Positions 34,551 to 43,113 of a stretch of DNA of 64,000 nt are shown here, piece after piece. The position numbers were made by a program, and so were the translations under genes. Location of the stretch: the NCBI GenBank assembly GCA_023391415.1, contig JAEWAY010000036.1:360603-424602 (forward strand), read 5' to 3'. The DNA comes from Bacteroidota bacterium. Its GTDB lineage: Bacteria; Bacteroidota; Bacteroidia; Cytophagales; Cytophagaceae. Below the pieces are notes generated by a model, which had not been told where the DNA came from, ran no database searches, and saw nothing but the letters and a program-made list of their open reading frames with translations. Positions within the stretch are counted from its first letter, which is position 1. Each line of letters starts with the position of its first letter.

Positions 34551-34558
34551 CAAACATA
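34551..34558 (-). promoter_or_regulatory. Probable -7 element (TATGTTTG)
   Basis: The minus strand reads TATGTTTG 28 bases before the unknown gene start at 34522, an exact TAnnTTTG match. The -33 region is AT-rich but has no TTG at the right spacing. Confidence 0.4.
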
Positions 34559-34655
34559 AAAAAAAGGTTTAACTTTAAAAGAAATATTTTAAAAAATGAT
34601 GAAAACCGTTACATATTTGCAACTAAATATTTTCACTTCATAATATCCCTGAGCA

Positions 34656-35384
34656 ATGTCCCAAAGAATATCCATCGAATTTTACACACCAGACCTTCCG
34701 GCTCCCCACGCCTTCTCGTTACAATTGACCGCTGAAGATCAGAAAGAAGCGACCGAAATCACTTTTTCCCTTTCATACCTTGACCGTGAAACTTGTACAC
34801 CGGAAGAACTGGAAGAAGATGGCTACACGGACAACGACAACATTCAATGGAAAGGCAAGCTGGGAAAAGACTGGGGAATGATCCTGTTCGACCCTCTGAC
34901 TTATCGGGAGCTAAGTGTTGAAGAAAACAACCACTTCATGCATGTAACTTTTCAGGATAAGAAAGGCGGGAAACAGGAAGGTTTTTCCAGCGATCCGCGC
35001 CTCGCTTATATCATCCAGGAACTTCATCAGGCGATACTGGAAGCTACAGAAAAGGAACTTCCTCTGAGCATCCGGCTCAAAGAGCTTAAACCAGACGCTC
35101 CCATCCTGGATATTTCCATACTTGGAAGTTTTCTCGAACGCGAAGCCTTTATAATAAAACACTCCACCAAAAAAGATAAAAAACAGGCGATCAACTGGAG
35201 TCAGCTCAAGGATTTTATGGAAACAATCTATACCGTTGACTTTGACCCAGATCAGGCTCTTGACGAAAAGCAAATTCAGAAGGGCATGTATATCGAAGTG
35301 GGAGAAGGAATGTGGTTTCAGATAGAGGAGGAACAGAAAAAGCTGATCGAAACAAAACTAGCTCACCTATTGACAACTACCTAA
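34656..35384 (+). CDS. Protein of unknown function
   Basis: A 242-residue, strongly acidic cytoplasmic protein; no signal peptide, membrane helix or known motif. It starts with a beta-rich part (RISIEFYTPDLPAPHAFSLQL), has a charged middle and a C-terminal helical part ending in EEEQKKLIETKLAHLL. The N-terminal strand pattern and repeated D-x-E turns suggest a small alpha/beta fold but nothing can be named. It is divergent from the unknown gene at 33986-34522 and convergent with the repressor gene that follows. Confidence 0.75.
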   Translation: MSQRISIEFYTPDLPAPHAFSLQLTAEDQKEATEITFSLSYLDRETCTPEELEEDGYTDNDNIQWKGKLGKDWGMILFDPLTYRELSVEENNHFMHVTFQDKKGGKQEGFSSDPRLAYIIQELHQAILEATEKELPLSIRLKELKPDAPILDISILGSFLEREAFIIKHSTKKDKKQAINWSQLKDFMETIYTVDFDPDQALDEKQIQKGMYIEVGEGMWFQIEEEQKKLIETKLAHLLTTT

Positions 35385-35414
35385 GAACGAGTTTACAAAA
35401 GACGGGAAAACACT

Positions 35415-36125
35415 TCACTTATCGCGAACATTTACTTCCGGGAAGGCCGTAGAAAAGTATCCTCTGGCCTCCCAGATTTCCACAATTTCGCCCTGAGAAA
35501 CACAATAGGGTTCATATATTTCATTGTCCGATACCAGCTTTAGATTATTCTCTTTTTTAAGCTGATTAAAGACACGCTTGAATACCAGTCCTTCGGAAGA
35601 GGTCATTACAATACAAAGCGTATTGTCCTTTACCTGATCCCAGCGCTCCAAATATCTGCCTATCACGATGGAACCGGAAGTCAGAGGCAGCATGGAGTCG
35701 CCCGAGATTTCAAAAGCCCTAAAAGTACCTTCTCTGAAGAAGGGGATTTTAAAAACAGGCAACTCCGCGATATATTCCGGATCCGCGTAGCCATTGAGGT
35801 ACCCGGCGGAAGCTTTGGCGGGCACCATATGGATCAACTCATTATCGTCTCTATCCAGCGTGAGGCTAAGTATCCGCAACGAAGATTCTTCTTCCTCGCT
35901 ACCAACATCCGGGTCCTCCCACGGCAGACTTTCCCTGAGAAACACGTCCATTCCGACCCCAAACACTTCCGAAAACCTGATCAAGTTGGCGATATTGGGT
36001 TCCGCGCGACCTTCCTCATACGCTCCTATCAGCGAACGCTTTATCCCAACCTTGGAGGCCAGTTGCTCCTGCGTCAATCCCATTCGCTTTCTCAAATATT
36101 TGATATTCGTACGGATAAAGGACAT
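35415..36125 (-). CDS. XRE-type repressor with LexA/S24-like peptidase domain
   Basis: A 236-residue regulator. Residues 5-62 form a Cro/C1-type helix-turn-helix (GLTQEQLASKVGIKRSLIGAYE). Residues about 100-225 form an S24 domain with the catalytic dyad Ser144 (in SGDSMLP) and Lys183 (in VFKRVF), and a possible Ala107-Gly108 self-cleavage point in KASAGY. Proteins of this shape repress stress, prophage or competence genes until they cut themselves. No prophage or SOS gene lies next to it, so its targets are elsewhere or autogenous. It has a good promoter at 36151-36180. Confidence 0.93.
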   Translation of the reverse strand: MSFIRTNIKYLRKRMGLTQEQLASKVGIKRSLIGAYEEGRAEPNIANLIRFSEVFGVGMDVFLRESLPWEDPDVGSEEEESSLRILSLTLDRDDNELIHMVPAKASAGYLNGYADPEYIAELPVFKIPFFREGTFRAFEISGDSMLPLTSGSIVIGRYLERWDQVKDNTLCIVMTSSEGLVFKRVFNQLKKENNLKLVSDNEIYEPYCVSQGEIVEIWEARGYFSTAFPEVNVRDK

Positions 36126-36150
36126 AAAATCTAAAAATAAAATCTGTAGC

Positions 36151-36180
36151 CAAAGATAGATAAACTAAAATAATTAGCAA
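36151..36180 (-). promoter_or_regulatory. Promoter of the repressor gene
   Basis: On the minus strand TTG (36180-36178) is followed after 19 bases by TATCTTTG (36158-36151), the same spacing and -7 sequence as the HU promoter. The predicted transcription start is near 36144, about 20 bases before the ATG. Confidence 0.7.
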
Positions 36181-36310
36181 ACCAGTCACAATCCCTATCC
36201 ACAAAACCTATGACAAAATCCTTCTTTTCCGGTAGCCTTTCCGGGAAGAAAGCGCTCAAAATATCGATCAGGAACCATATAATTCCATGAATATTGATTA
36301 AAATTGTCGA

Positions 36311-37297
36311 ATGCGAGCTTACCTGTTTCTTCTATTTGTTCTATTTTCCTGCTCCGGTGGACAGCATAGTGAACCGCGAACCACCAGAAGCGAAAAAAGC
36401 CTGAACTTTGGCGAACCCACTTCCACCCATGACCTCGGCAATGGGTTAATGATAAGAAACGTGCTTTTCAGCACGAACAATCCCGGAAAAAAATGTGAAG
36501 GCGTATCGATACATTGTATCATTGAGCCTTCCGAAGAAGCGATCGAAGAACTAAAGCGTCACGCGTTTTCATCCTTTCTTTTTGTATGGAAAGTCTTTTA
36601 TAACGAACAAAATGTCTACGATTCCGGAGTTCCTGTCAGGGAAAAGCTGGGCGAAGAGATCACATTCAACCAGGCTCCATTTATCACGAATAAGGGAAGC
36701 TACCCGTTTGAAAAGCATATTCCCTTTTCAGCGCTGGGGTTATCCGATGGCGAATACGACGTGGTATTCAGTCTGGAGGTATACGCGGTAAAATTCGCGG
36801 GAGACCCTGAGCTAAAACAATATAAAAAACTAGAATATATCGCTTCCGCGCCTCTCGCTACGCGAGATTTCAAACGAACTATCACAACGCCCCGACTCTA
36901 TAAAGGACAGATAGGTATCAGTCATTTTAAAATTGACAATCCTACCGGAAAAAAATATGATTTTACCTTGACGGACAATGGTATGCCTGATCCCTTCTGG
37001 GAGCTATGCCGCGATTCGGAAATCCTATATTCGAGCAAGCCCGCGCGCAATACATATACATACGCTATCCAATCGGAAACTCCATATTTCCTTCTGAGCG
37101 CCAGCGACACTATGACGATCAACATTTATGATTTTGATCAGGGACCATTTAATTCCAAAGACTTTATCGACGCCTGGCACGGCACCTTCGCGGATTTACA
37201 GCGCGAACCGCTCAAAAATTTCGGACTGATCAGGAACTTACGGCTTCAGGCTCATTTCACCCCGATAGAAAAAAACAACTCAGACAGAAAACCATAG
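36311..37297 (+). CDS. Putative lipoprotein of unknown function
   Basis: A 328-residue protein with a short lipoprotein signal (MRAYLFLLFVLFSC, acylated cysteine 14). The mature part appears to be all beta with aromatic residues, for example SHFKIDNPTGKKYDFTL and YFLLSASDTMTINIYDF, suggesting one or two beta-sandwich domains exposed to the periplasm or the outside. No catalytic motif is seen and no family was recognised. It is convergent with the redoxin gene; an inverted repeat across its stop (37279-37287 with 37305-37313) may help end transcription. Confidence 0.75.
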   Translation: MRAYLFLLFVLFSCSGGQHSEPRTTRSEKSLNFGEPTSTHDLGNGLMIRNVLFSTNNPGKKCEGVSIHCIIEPSEEAIEELKRHAFSSFLFVWKVFYNEQNVYDSGVPVREKLGEEITFNQAPFITNKGSYPFEKHIPFSALGLSDGEYDVVFSLEVYAVKFAGDPELKQYKKLEYIASAPLATRDFKRTITTPRLYKGQIGISHFKIDNPTGKKYDFTLTDNGMPDPFWELCRDSEILYSSKPARNTYTYAIQSETPYFLLSASDTMTINIYDFDQGPFNSKDFIDAWHGTFADLQREPLKNFGLIRNLRLQAHFTPIEKNNSDRKP

Positions 37298-37313
37298 AGA
37301 CTCTCTGTCTGAG
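37279..37313. terminator. Inverted repeat at a convergent gene junction
   Basis: CTCAGACAG at 37279-37287 pairs with CTGTCTGAG at 37305-37313. It spans the lipoprotein stop codon and lies close to the redoxin stop at 37321. No T run follows, so it is only a possible factor-independent terminator. Confidence 0.3.
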
Positions 37314-37320
37314 GCGAACG

Positions 37321-37845
37321 CTACTTTCTTGTCAGCACCGGCTTGATCGCGTTGTTTATTTCATTGAAGCTTGTCGCGTGATCGAAATACCTGACCAACT
37401 CCTGGCGGTTATCATATATATACATATTAGGATAGCCGATCGCTCCGAATTCAAGATAGAACTGATCTTCCATATCGTGCAATATGGTGATCTGCCTGTA
37501 GTCTCCTAGTTTAAAATATTCCTTAAACTCGTTGATCTCATCCGGATGGCTAGGACTGACCAGTAAGATTTGCACGTTTTCAAGCTGATCTATATTCTCG
37601 ACTATCTCGCCGACTTCCTCCCTGCACAAGTCGCACAATGGATTGAAATAAACAAACAGATATGTCTTGTTCGCCTCCAAATCCCTGTTTGAAAACTTCT
37701 TTCCCGATAGGGTATAATAACTAAACCTGGGCATTTTTTCCTTATTCCGGTCTTTTCCCCTCGGTTCCATCACATATTCACTATTCGCGTTTCCTGAGAT
37801 AAAAATTGACAACGTGATTGCCAATATCATAAAGATGTGGGTCAT
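37321..37845 (-). CDS. Exported thioredoxin-fold (TlpA-like) redoxin
   Basis: A 174-residue protein with a signal-like hydrophobic N-terminus (MTHIFMILAITLSIFISGNA) and a thioredoxin fold. The redox pair is C71-D-L-C74 in NPLCDLCREE, and the cis-proline loop is GYPNMYIYD near residue 137. The active-site spacing is the normal C-x-x-C. It should shuttle electrons to disulfides outside the cytoplasm, in the TlpA/ResA group; the substrate is unknown. It is divergent from the kinase-like exported protein at 37961. Confidence 0.85.
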   Translation of the reverse strand: MTHIFMILAITLSIFISGNANSEYVMEPRGKDRNKEKMPRFSYYTLSGKKFSNRDLEANKTYLFVYFNPLCDLCREEVGEIVENIDQLENVQILLVSPSHPDEINEFKEYFKLGDYRQITILHDMEDQFYLEFGAIGYPNMYIYDNRQELVRYFDHATSFNEINNAIKPVLTRK

Positions 37846-37960
37846 TGCTCTCTCCTCCTCATTAAATCCAACTACATAAAGAGAACTTCCGGAAAAAGAA
37901 AATTGTTATTAAGCCCATTCTGGATCAACAAAAGATTCCGCTCTGGGTTGAAAGTATACG

Positions 37961-39478
37961 ATGAAAATCAGGTATTTTCTATTTTTCATTTTCTTACTTT
38001 TCCGCATTGGCAAAATTTCCGCCAATGATAGTGTGAAAGTCGCGGCGGGAGAACAATATAAAAAGAACTTTTTGTTCCGCTTTCTTTTGGGTGGACATTA
38101 CCGAAGCGTATGGAATACCAGGATCATCGTACCCATCATGGATCTCGAAAATATGCCTGGTATGCTCAGGCCAGTCAAAGCGGGCGGAGGCATGCAGACC
38201 GTATCCGTACATCTCACGGACTCATCCGGCAAACGTTTTGTACTACGCGGACTGGACAAAAAACCGGAACGGGTCCTCCCGGCCCCCTTCCGGTACACAT
38301 TTCTCCGTTATTTGATCAGCGACCAGACTTCCGCGGCCAATCCATACGCGGCGCTGGTAACCAGCAAACTATCTGGCAGCGCCCAGATCTATCATACCAA
38401 TCCCTCTCTCTATTATATCAGTCCGAATAATGGCTCATTAGGAGCCTTTGGCGATGACCTGTCGGGTATCGCGTTGTTTGAAGAAAAACCTAATTCTGAC
38501 TGGAAAGGAGCGGTGGAGCTAAACGCGCCCAAAGCTATTGTCGATACCGAAAAACTCATAAAAAAACTGCTGGACGACCCCAAAATTCTGGTAAACCAGA
38601 AAAGCTACCTGAAATGCCGGCTTTTTGACCTGATAATCAATGACTGGGACCGCCACGCCGACCAGTGGGCGTGGCTAGGCTTTGACAAGGAGGGCAAAAC
38701 AGTCTTCGAACCGTTTCCACGAGACCGGGACAACGCGTTTTATCTTTTTGACGATGGCTTGCTGCCATTCCTGGTCAGCCGCTGGTGGGGCAAACCCAAA
38801 TTGCAAAGCTTCCATCCGTTCTACGAAAATATCCAGGGATTATCGTTAAACGCCTTGTATCTGGATCGCCTTTTTCTCAACCGACTCTCGCCTCAGGACT
38901 GGAACGTCGTAGCCCTGGAGCTCATGGAGCAGCTTAGCGACAGCGCGATAATAAACGCTATTGACGCGTGGCCGCCGGAAATTCAGCGACAGATCGGACA
39001 ATATACCGTCAAAACGCTGATAAGCCGGCGTGACAGGCTCCCGGAAGCGGTGGAAGCCATGTACTATCTTGTAAACAGGCATATATACATCATGGCGAGC
39101 GACCACGACGACCTGATCGAGATCTACCGCCACAAGCGCCATACCAGCGTATCCATATATTCGGCCACGGACTCCGCGTCGCTGTACACCCGCGACATAC
39201 GGCACGGCATAACCCAAAAGATAAGCGTATACGCGTTGGAAGGCGACGACCTCATCACTATAAAAGGCCATAGTAGCGACAAGGGAATAAAAGTCATTGT
39301 ATATGGCGACGAGGGACACGATACGATCAGGGAACTCTCGCGTATACGCGGATGGAGAAAAAAGACGCGTTTTACCGACATCGGACAAAATACAATCTAT
39401 AGGGGCGCCGCTTCCCGTTTAAAATACGCCAGGCCTACCCGTAAAACGACCTTTAACCGAAATGGTCAGCGAAACTAA
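37961..39478 (+). CDS. Exported protein with a CotH/Fam20C-like kinase motif
   Basis: A 505-residue protein with a cleavable-looking signal peptide (about residues 1-21). From about 75 to 260 it has the layout of the CotH/HipA/Fam20C kinase group: FVLRGLDKKPE near the start, then DLIINDWDRHADQW with D228, D230, R231 and H232, and PRDRDNAF with D255 and D257, comparable with the D-R-H and D-x-D metal/ATP motifs. A helical part follows, then beta-rich repeats near the C-terminus (VYALEGDDLITIKG and VIVYGDEGHDTI). As I recall, large Bacteroidota surface proteins join this same module to a metallophosphoesterase and an Omp85 barrel; here it stands alone. Kinase activity is an inference. Confidence 0.7.
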   Translation: MKIRYFLFFIFLLFRIGKISANDSVKVAAGEQYKKNFLFRFLLGGHYRSVWNTRIIVPIMDLENMPGMLRPVKAGGGMQTVSVHLTDSSGKRFVLRGLDKKPERVLPAPFRYTFLRYLISDQTSAANPYAALVTSKLSGSAQIYHTNPSLYYISPNNGSLGAFGDDLSGIALFEEKPNSDWKGAVELNAPKAIVDTEKLIKKLLDDPKILVNQKSYLKCRLFDLIINDWDRHADQWAWLGFDKEGKTVFEPFPRDRDNAFYLFDDGLLPFLVSRWWGKPKLQSFHPFYENIQGLSLNALYLDRLFLNRLSPQDWNVVALELMEQLSDSAIINAIDAWPPEIQRQIGQYTVKTLISRRDRLPEAVEAMYYLVNRHIYIMASDHDDLIEIYRHKRHTSVSIYSATDSASLYTRDIRHGITQKISVYALEGDDLITIKGHSSDKGIKVIVYGDEGHDTIRELSRIRGWRKKTRFTDIGQNTIYRGAASRLKYARPTRKTTFNRNGQRN

Positions 39479-39489
39479 ACACGATCCGA

Positions 39490-40884
39490 TTATGAAGCCG
39501 GAAATTTACTTTCCCAGGTTCGTTCCATTTGCTCAAGTGTTTTTCCTTTTGTTTCCGGTACAAGCCACAAGACAAAAATGATCGTAGCTACACACATGAG
39601 TCCAAATATCCAGAACGCCAAGGCGCCGTTGAGATAAACGATAAGTACCGGAAATACGGAGGTGACGGCGAAATTGGAAATCCATTGCGCCGCTACGGCG
39701 ATGGACATGCCGGCGCTACGGGCCCGATTAGGAAACATCTCCGCGAGCAAAACCCAGACGACCGGGCCCAGAGACAACGCGAAAAACGCGATATACCCGA
39801 GTACAAACCACACCAGCCAGGTTCCCAGATTTTCAGTATACGCCCCATACCCAATAGTAACCAAACAGATACCCATACCCGCCGCGCCGATAATCATCAA
39901 TGGCTTTCGCCCAAGCTTATCCACCGTAAATATGGCCACCAGTGTAAAAACCATATTGACCGTACCCACCAGCACGGTTTGCAACATGGAGGTATCTCCG
40001 CTACTTCCCAATCCTTTAAAGATCACAGGCGCGTAATACAAAAACGCGTTGATTCCCGTCACCTGCTGAAAAACGCTAAGCCCCACTCCCACCAATACCA
40101 CTTTCAACATCAGGGGAGACAAAACGGAAGAAGTCATTTTCTTTTCCTCCTCCATGGACCGGCGTATTTCCTTCTGGATAGCGACCGCGTTCAAAGCTCC
40201 GGCCATCCGGGCCAGTATCTTCGCGGCCTTTTCGTCTTTATATTTCAACATCAGCCACCTGGGGGATTCCGGGATTAAAAGAACAAGACCAAGGAAAAAT
40301 ATGCTGGGCAATGTCTCCGATGCCAGCATGTAGCGCCAGCCCAATTGTACATCCCATTCATCATCGCCAATCCGGTCGATAAAATAATTGACAAAATAAA
40401 CGACAAAAATTCCTAATACGACGGCCATCTGATTGTATGAAACCAGCCTTCCCCTCATGTGTACCGGGGCTATCTCAGCGATATACATTGGCGAGACCAT
40501 GGATACGATGCCTACGCCAATTCCTCCGAGTATCCTATAGATAATAAAAACGACAAAAGTTTCAGGAATGGCTGTTCCTATGGCGGAGACCGCGAACAAC
40601 GAGGCCGCGACCAGAAGGGAATATTTCCGCCCGATTCGAAAACTAAGATATCCCGCGATCATCGCTCCAGCCATGCAACCAATCAGCGCGCATCCGGCGG
40701 CGAAACCGGTTTCCCAGTTCGATAGTTGAAAATAGACCTTTAGAGAGCCGATAGCCCCCGCGACAACCGCCGTATCATATCCCATCAAAAAACCACCAAG
40801 AGTAGCGACAATGGTAATCGCCGTAATATACCGGGACGAATATTGTTCCGTATCGGAGAGTCTGGCCTCACTATGTATATTCAT
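39490..40884 (-). CDS. Sugar porter, major facilitator superfamily
   Basis: A 464-residue transporter with about twelve hydrophobic segments and the sugar porter signatures: GYDTAVVAGAIGSL in helix 1, RIGRK after helix 2, PESPRWL after helix 6 and PETKGKTLEQME at the C-terminus. It should move a monosaccharide (glucose or xylose type) with protons or sodium across the inner membrane; the exact sugar is not readable. It is a single gene. The downstream neighbour on the other strand ends 12 bases away. Confidence 0.95.
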   Translation of the reverse strand: MNIHSEARLSDTEQYSSRYITAITIVATLGGFLMGYDTAVVAGAIGSLKVYFQLSNWETGFAAGCALIGCMAGAMIAGYLSFRIGRKYSLLVAASLFAVSAIGTAIPETFVVFIIYRILGGIGVGIVSMVSPMYIAEIAPVHMRGRLVSYNQMAVVLGIFVVYFVNYFIDRIGDDEWDVQLGWRYMLASETLPSIFFLGLVLLIPESPRWLMLKYKDEKAAKILARMAGALNAVAIQKEIRRSMEEEKKMTSSVLSPLMLKVVLVGVGLSVFQQVTGINAFLYYAPVIFKGLGSSGDTSMLQTVLVGTVNMVFTLVAIFTVDKLGRKPLMIIGAAGMGICLVTIGYGAYTENLGTWLVWFVLGYIAFFALSLGPVVWVLLAEMFPNRARSAGMSIAVAAQWISNFAVTSVFPVLIVYLNGALAFWIFGLMCVATIIFVLWLVPETKGKTLEQMERTWESKFPAS

Positions 40885-41109
40885 ATGATTATTATTCAGA
40901 AAAATTCAATCGGCTCTGAGTATTATATTGTTCAGGTTCGCTCAAAAAATATATTCCGATGGTAAATATACAGGATTATTTATTCTTTTAAGTCCCGGCG
41001 ATCATTCTCCTATTTTTTCCCGCTATTCCGACGTGGGTATCGACAACCGATCCCAGCGACGATTCCCATTAATTAATAGATCAAAATGATTTTCGAGTAA
41101 TAGGAAAAA

Positions 41110-42216
41110 CTAGAGCGCCTCATCCATCCAATCGAGCAAGCGGCGCTCATCCGCGTCCCAGTATATTTCCGGGCCTGGCGGTTCCGGATAAAAAACACCT
41201 TCTCTCAAATCGCGCCAGACCCGTTCCGGCGAAAAATGATCAAAGTCCAGAATCAATCCGCATCCATAGCGCCGGACCAGATTTTGAAGCCCCAAGTCCC
41301 GCTCGACGATCATAGGCGACTGATGAGACAATCCTTCCCAAAATCGTGTAGGAATTTTCCCCTTTATCGCCTTATTGGCCTTGTAGGGCAATAGCGGAAC
41401 GCCTCCATCGGCCATCAGGCGCTGAATCTCCGGATATGGCACAGGTTTCGACCGCATATCCGCTTGTATATACGGCTTGTCTTTGATCCACATGGCGATC
41501 CGGCCAATAAGCGACTTGTCCGGCGTATAGCCGATGATCGCCAGACTCGCGGCAGGTTCCAGCTCATGCAGTTTCTCAACAAAAAAAAGAGCCCTCCATA
41601 TGCCATACGCTTCACTGATTGTACCTGTATATAAAAACCGGAAGGCAGACGCCGTCGGAGGCCTCTTTTCATCACTTTCCCCTCTCCGCCGGTTTTTGTT
41701 TTCAATAACTATGGCTTTCCGGCCAATAAAGCCCAACTGCTCCCTGTATACCTGTTCCGCGAGTATATATCCATCCAGAAAAGGCGCGAAAAGCCATTCT
41801 TTCAGCCGAACATGGAATGCCAGCAGATGACGGATCAAAAATGGGAAAGCGCCCATATACAAAATATTGTAGAAGTAATTTTCCTGAATATCATATAAGA
41901 CCTTGCGCCCGAAACATACCTTCATCAAAAAGGCCGTCAACAGCAGCTCATGCGTCGCGATCACCAGCAAATCCGGCTTTTCACGACGTATCAGGCTCCA
42001 AATACGCCAGGGACTAAAAACTCTTTGAAAACTTAAGCGCCCAAATTTGAAAAGGGGATAAAATTTAACTTTTTTTGTAGCGACCGGAATAAGGCCGTTG
42101 TCATACCCCGCGATACAAACTTCATAATGGCCGCTTTGGGCCAGTGAAAGGGCTATCTTTTCATATAGTCTGGGATCATTGACGGGCTTGAGCGTCGCGG
42201 CGATCAGGATTTTCAT
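41110..42216 (-). CDS. Glycosyltransferase, group 1 (GT4-like)
   Basis: The product from the ATG at 42216 has 368 residues and starts MKILIAATLKPVNDPRLYEK, a GT-B Rossmann start. The second domain shows FLYTGTISEAYGIWRAL and a final part GKIPTRFWEGLSHQSP, equivalent to the donor-binding E-x7-E region. A hydrophobic stretch at the C-terminal side of domain 1 (LLAFHVRLKEWLFAPF) may lie on the membrane. An ATG 36 bases upstream exists but would leave only three bases to dapD. Substrate unknown; it stands alone between a sugar porter and dapD. Confidence 0.88.
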   Translation of the reverse strand: MKILIAATLKPVNDPRLYEKIALSLAQSGHYEVCIAGYDNGLIPVATKKVKFYPLFKFGRLSFQRVFSPWRIWSLIRREKPDLLVIATHELLLTAFLMKVCFGRKVLYDIQENYFYNILYMGAFPFLIRHLLAFHVRLKEWLFAPFLDGYILAEQVYREQLGFIGRKAIVIENKNRRRGESDEKRPPTASAFRFLYTGTISEAYGIWRALFFVEKLHELEPAASLAIIGYTPDKSLIGRIAMWIKDKPYIQADMRSKPVPYPEIQRLMADGGVPLLPYKANKAIKGKIPTRFWEGLSHQSPMIVERDLGLQNLVRRYGCGLILDFDHFSPERVWRDLREGVFYPEPPGPEIYWDADERRLLDWMDEAL

Positions 42217-42255
42217 TCTTTTAAAATATAAAAATTCATCAAGTCTACACATATC

Positions 42256-43062
42256 ATGAAAGAGATTATCGAAAAAGCCTGGACAGACAGGAATCTTTTA
42301 AACGATCCGGAAGTACAATCCACCATCAAGGTCGTGATTGAAGAACTGGATAAGGGAAGATTGCGGGTAGCGGAACCAGGCTCCAATGGATGGATCGTCA
42401 ACGAGTGGGTAAAAAAAGCGGTCATCCTTTACTTCCCGATTCAAAAAATGCAAAAGATAGAGGTAGGTCCATTCGAGTTCTACGACAAAATGGAACTGAA
42501 ACGCGGTTATGACGAACTGGGAGTCCGCGTTGTACCTCACGCCATCTCGCGTTACGGAGCCTATATCAGCAAGGGCGTTGTGCTCATGCCGAGCTATGTC
42601 AATATCGGCGCGTATGTAGACGCCGGCACGATGGTCGATACCTGGGCTACGGTAGGAAGTTGCGCGCAAATAGGCAAAAATGTACACCTGAGCGGCGGAG
42701 TCGGTGTCGGCGGAGTCCTTGAACCAGTGCAGGCGGCGCCTGTCATTATTGAGGATGGAGCCTTTCTTGGTTCCAGGTGTATCGTGGTAGAAGGAGTCAG
42801 AGTAGGCAAGGAAGCCGTATTGGGCGCCAATGTCGTACTTACGGCGAGCTCAAAGGTCATCGACGTGACCGGCCCCGAACCAGTAGAGTATAAAGGCTAT
42901 GTCCCTGAGCGGGCTGTTGTGATTCCAGGATCCTATACCAAGAAGTTTCCGGCCGGCGATTATCAGGTTCCCTGCGCGTTGATCATTGGTCAGCGCAAAG
43001 CGAGTACCGATCTGAAAACATCTCTGAACGACGCGCTGCGCGAGAACAACGTAGCGGTATAA
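42256..43062 (+). CDS. dapD: Tetrahydrodipicolinate N-succinyltransferase
   Basis: DapD transfers succinyl from succinyl-CoA to tetrahydrodipicolinate in the lysine and meso-diaminopimelate pathway. The 268-residue protein has the N-terminal helical part and, from about residue 105, the left-handed hexapeptide repeat (VNIGAYVDAGTMVDTWATVG, GKNVHLSGG), then the family loop GGVLEPVQAAPVIIEDG and a C-terminal strand. Active-site Asp and Glu sit in these loops. It should act as a trimer in the cytoplasm. It is divergent from the glycosyltransferase, with 39 bases between starts. Confidence 0.98.
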   Translation: MKEIIEKAWTDRNLLNDPEVQSTIKVVIEELDKGRLRVAEPGSNGWIVNEWVKKAVILYFPIQKMQKIEVGPFEFYDKMELKRGYDELGVRVVPHAISRYGAYISKGVVLMPSYVNIGAYVDAGTMVDTWATVGSCAQIGKNVHLSGGVGVGGVLEPVQAAPVIIEDGAFLGSRCIVVEGVRVGKEAVLGANVVLTASSKVIDVTGPEPVEYKGYVPERAVVIPGSYTKKFPAGDYQVPCALIIGQRKASTDLKTSLNDALRENNVAV

Positions 43063-43074
43063 ATCCAACAAATC

Positions 43075-43108
43075 CGGTGGGCCGCTTTATTGAAGAGCGA
43101 TCCCACCG
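43075..43108. terminator. Inverted repeat between dapD and the dehydrogenase gene
   Basis: CGGTGGG at 43075-43081 pairs with CCCACCG at 43102-43108, with a further inner match CGCT/AGCG. The genes on both sides end within 15 bases of it. There is no T run on either side, so the function is only inferred from its place. Confidence 0.4.
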
Positions 43109-43113
43109 TATTA

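Noticed and set aside
36016..36204. A minus-strand ORF of 62 codons with a hydrophobic start, overlapping the repressor
   Set aside because: Its first part is the repressor promoter region and the rest is an alternative frame of the repressor gene.
37279..37313. Nine-base inverted repeat at the lipoprotein stop as a firm terminator
   Set aside because: It lacks a T run and has a long loop, so it is kept only as a low-confidence feature.
38846..39388. A 180-codon minus-strand ORF inside the exported kinase-like gene
   Set aside because: Antisense shadow of a long coding frame with signal peptide and conserved motifs.
39529..40278. A 249-codon plus-strand ORF antisense to the sugar porter
   Set aside because: Its text is low in hydrophobic cores and full of His, Gln, Arg and Tyr, the mark of a shadow frame; the porter on the other strand has all family motifs.
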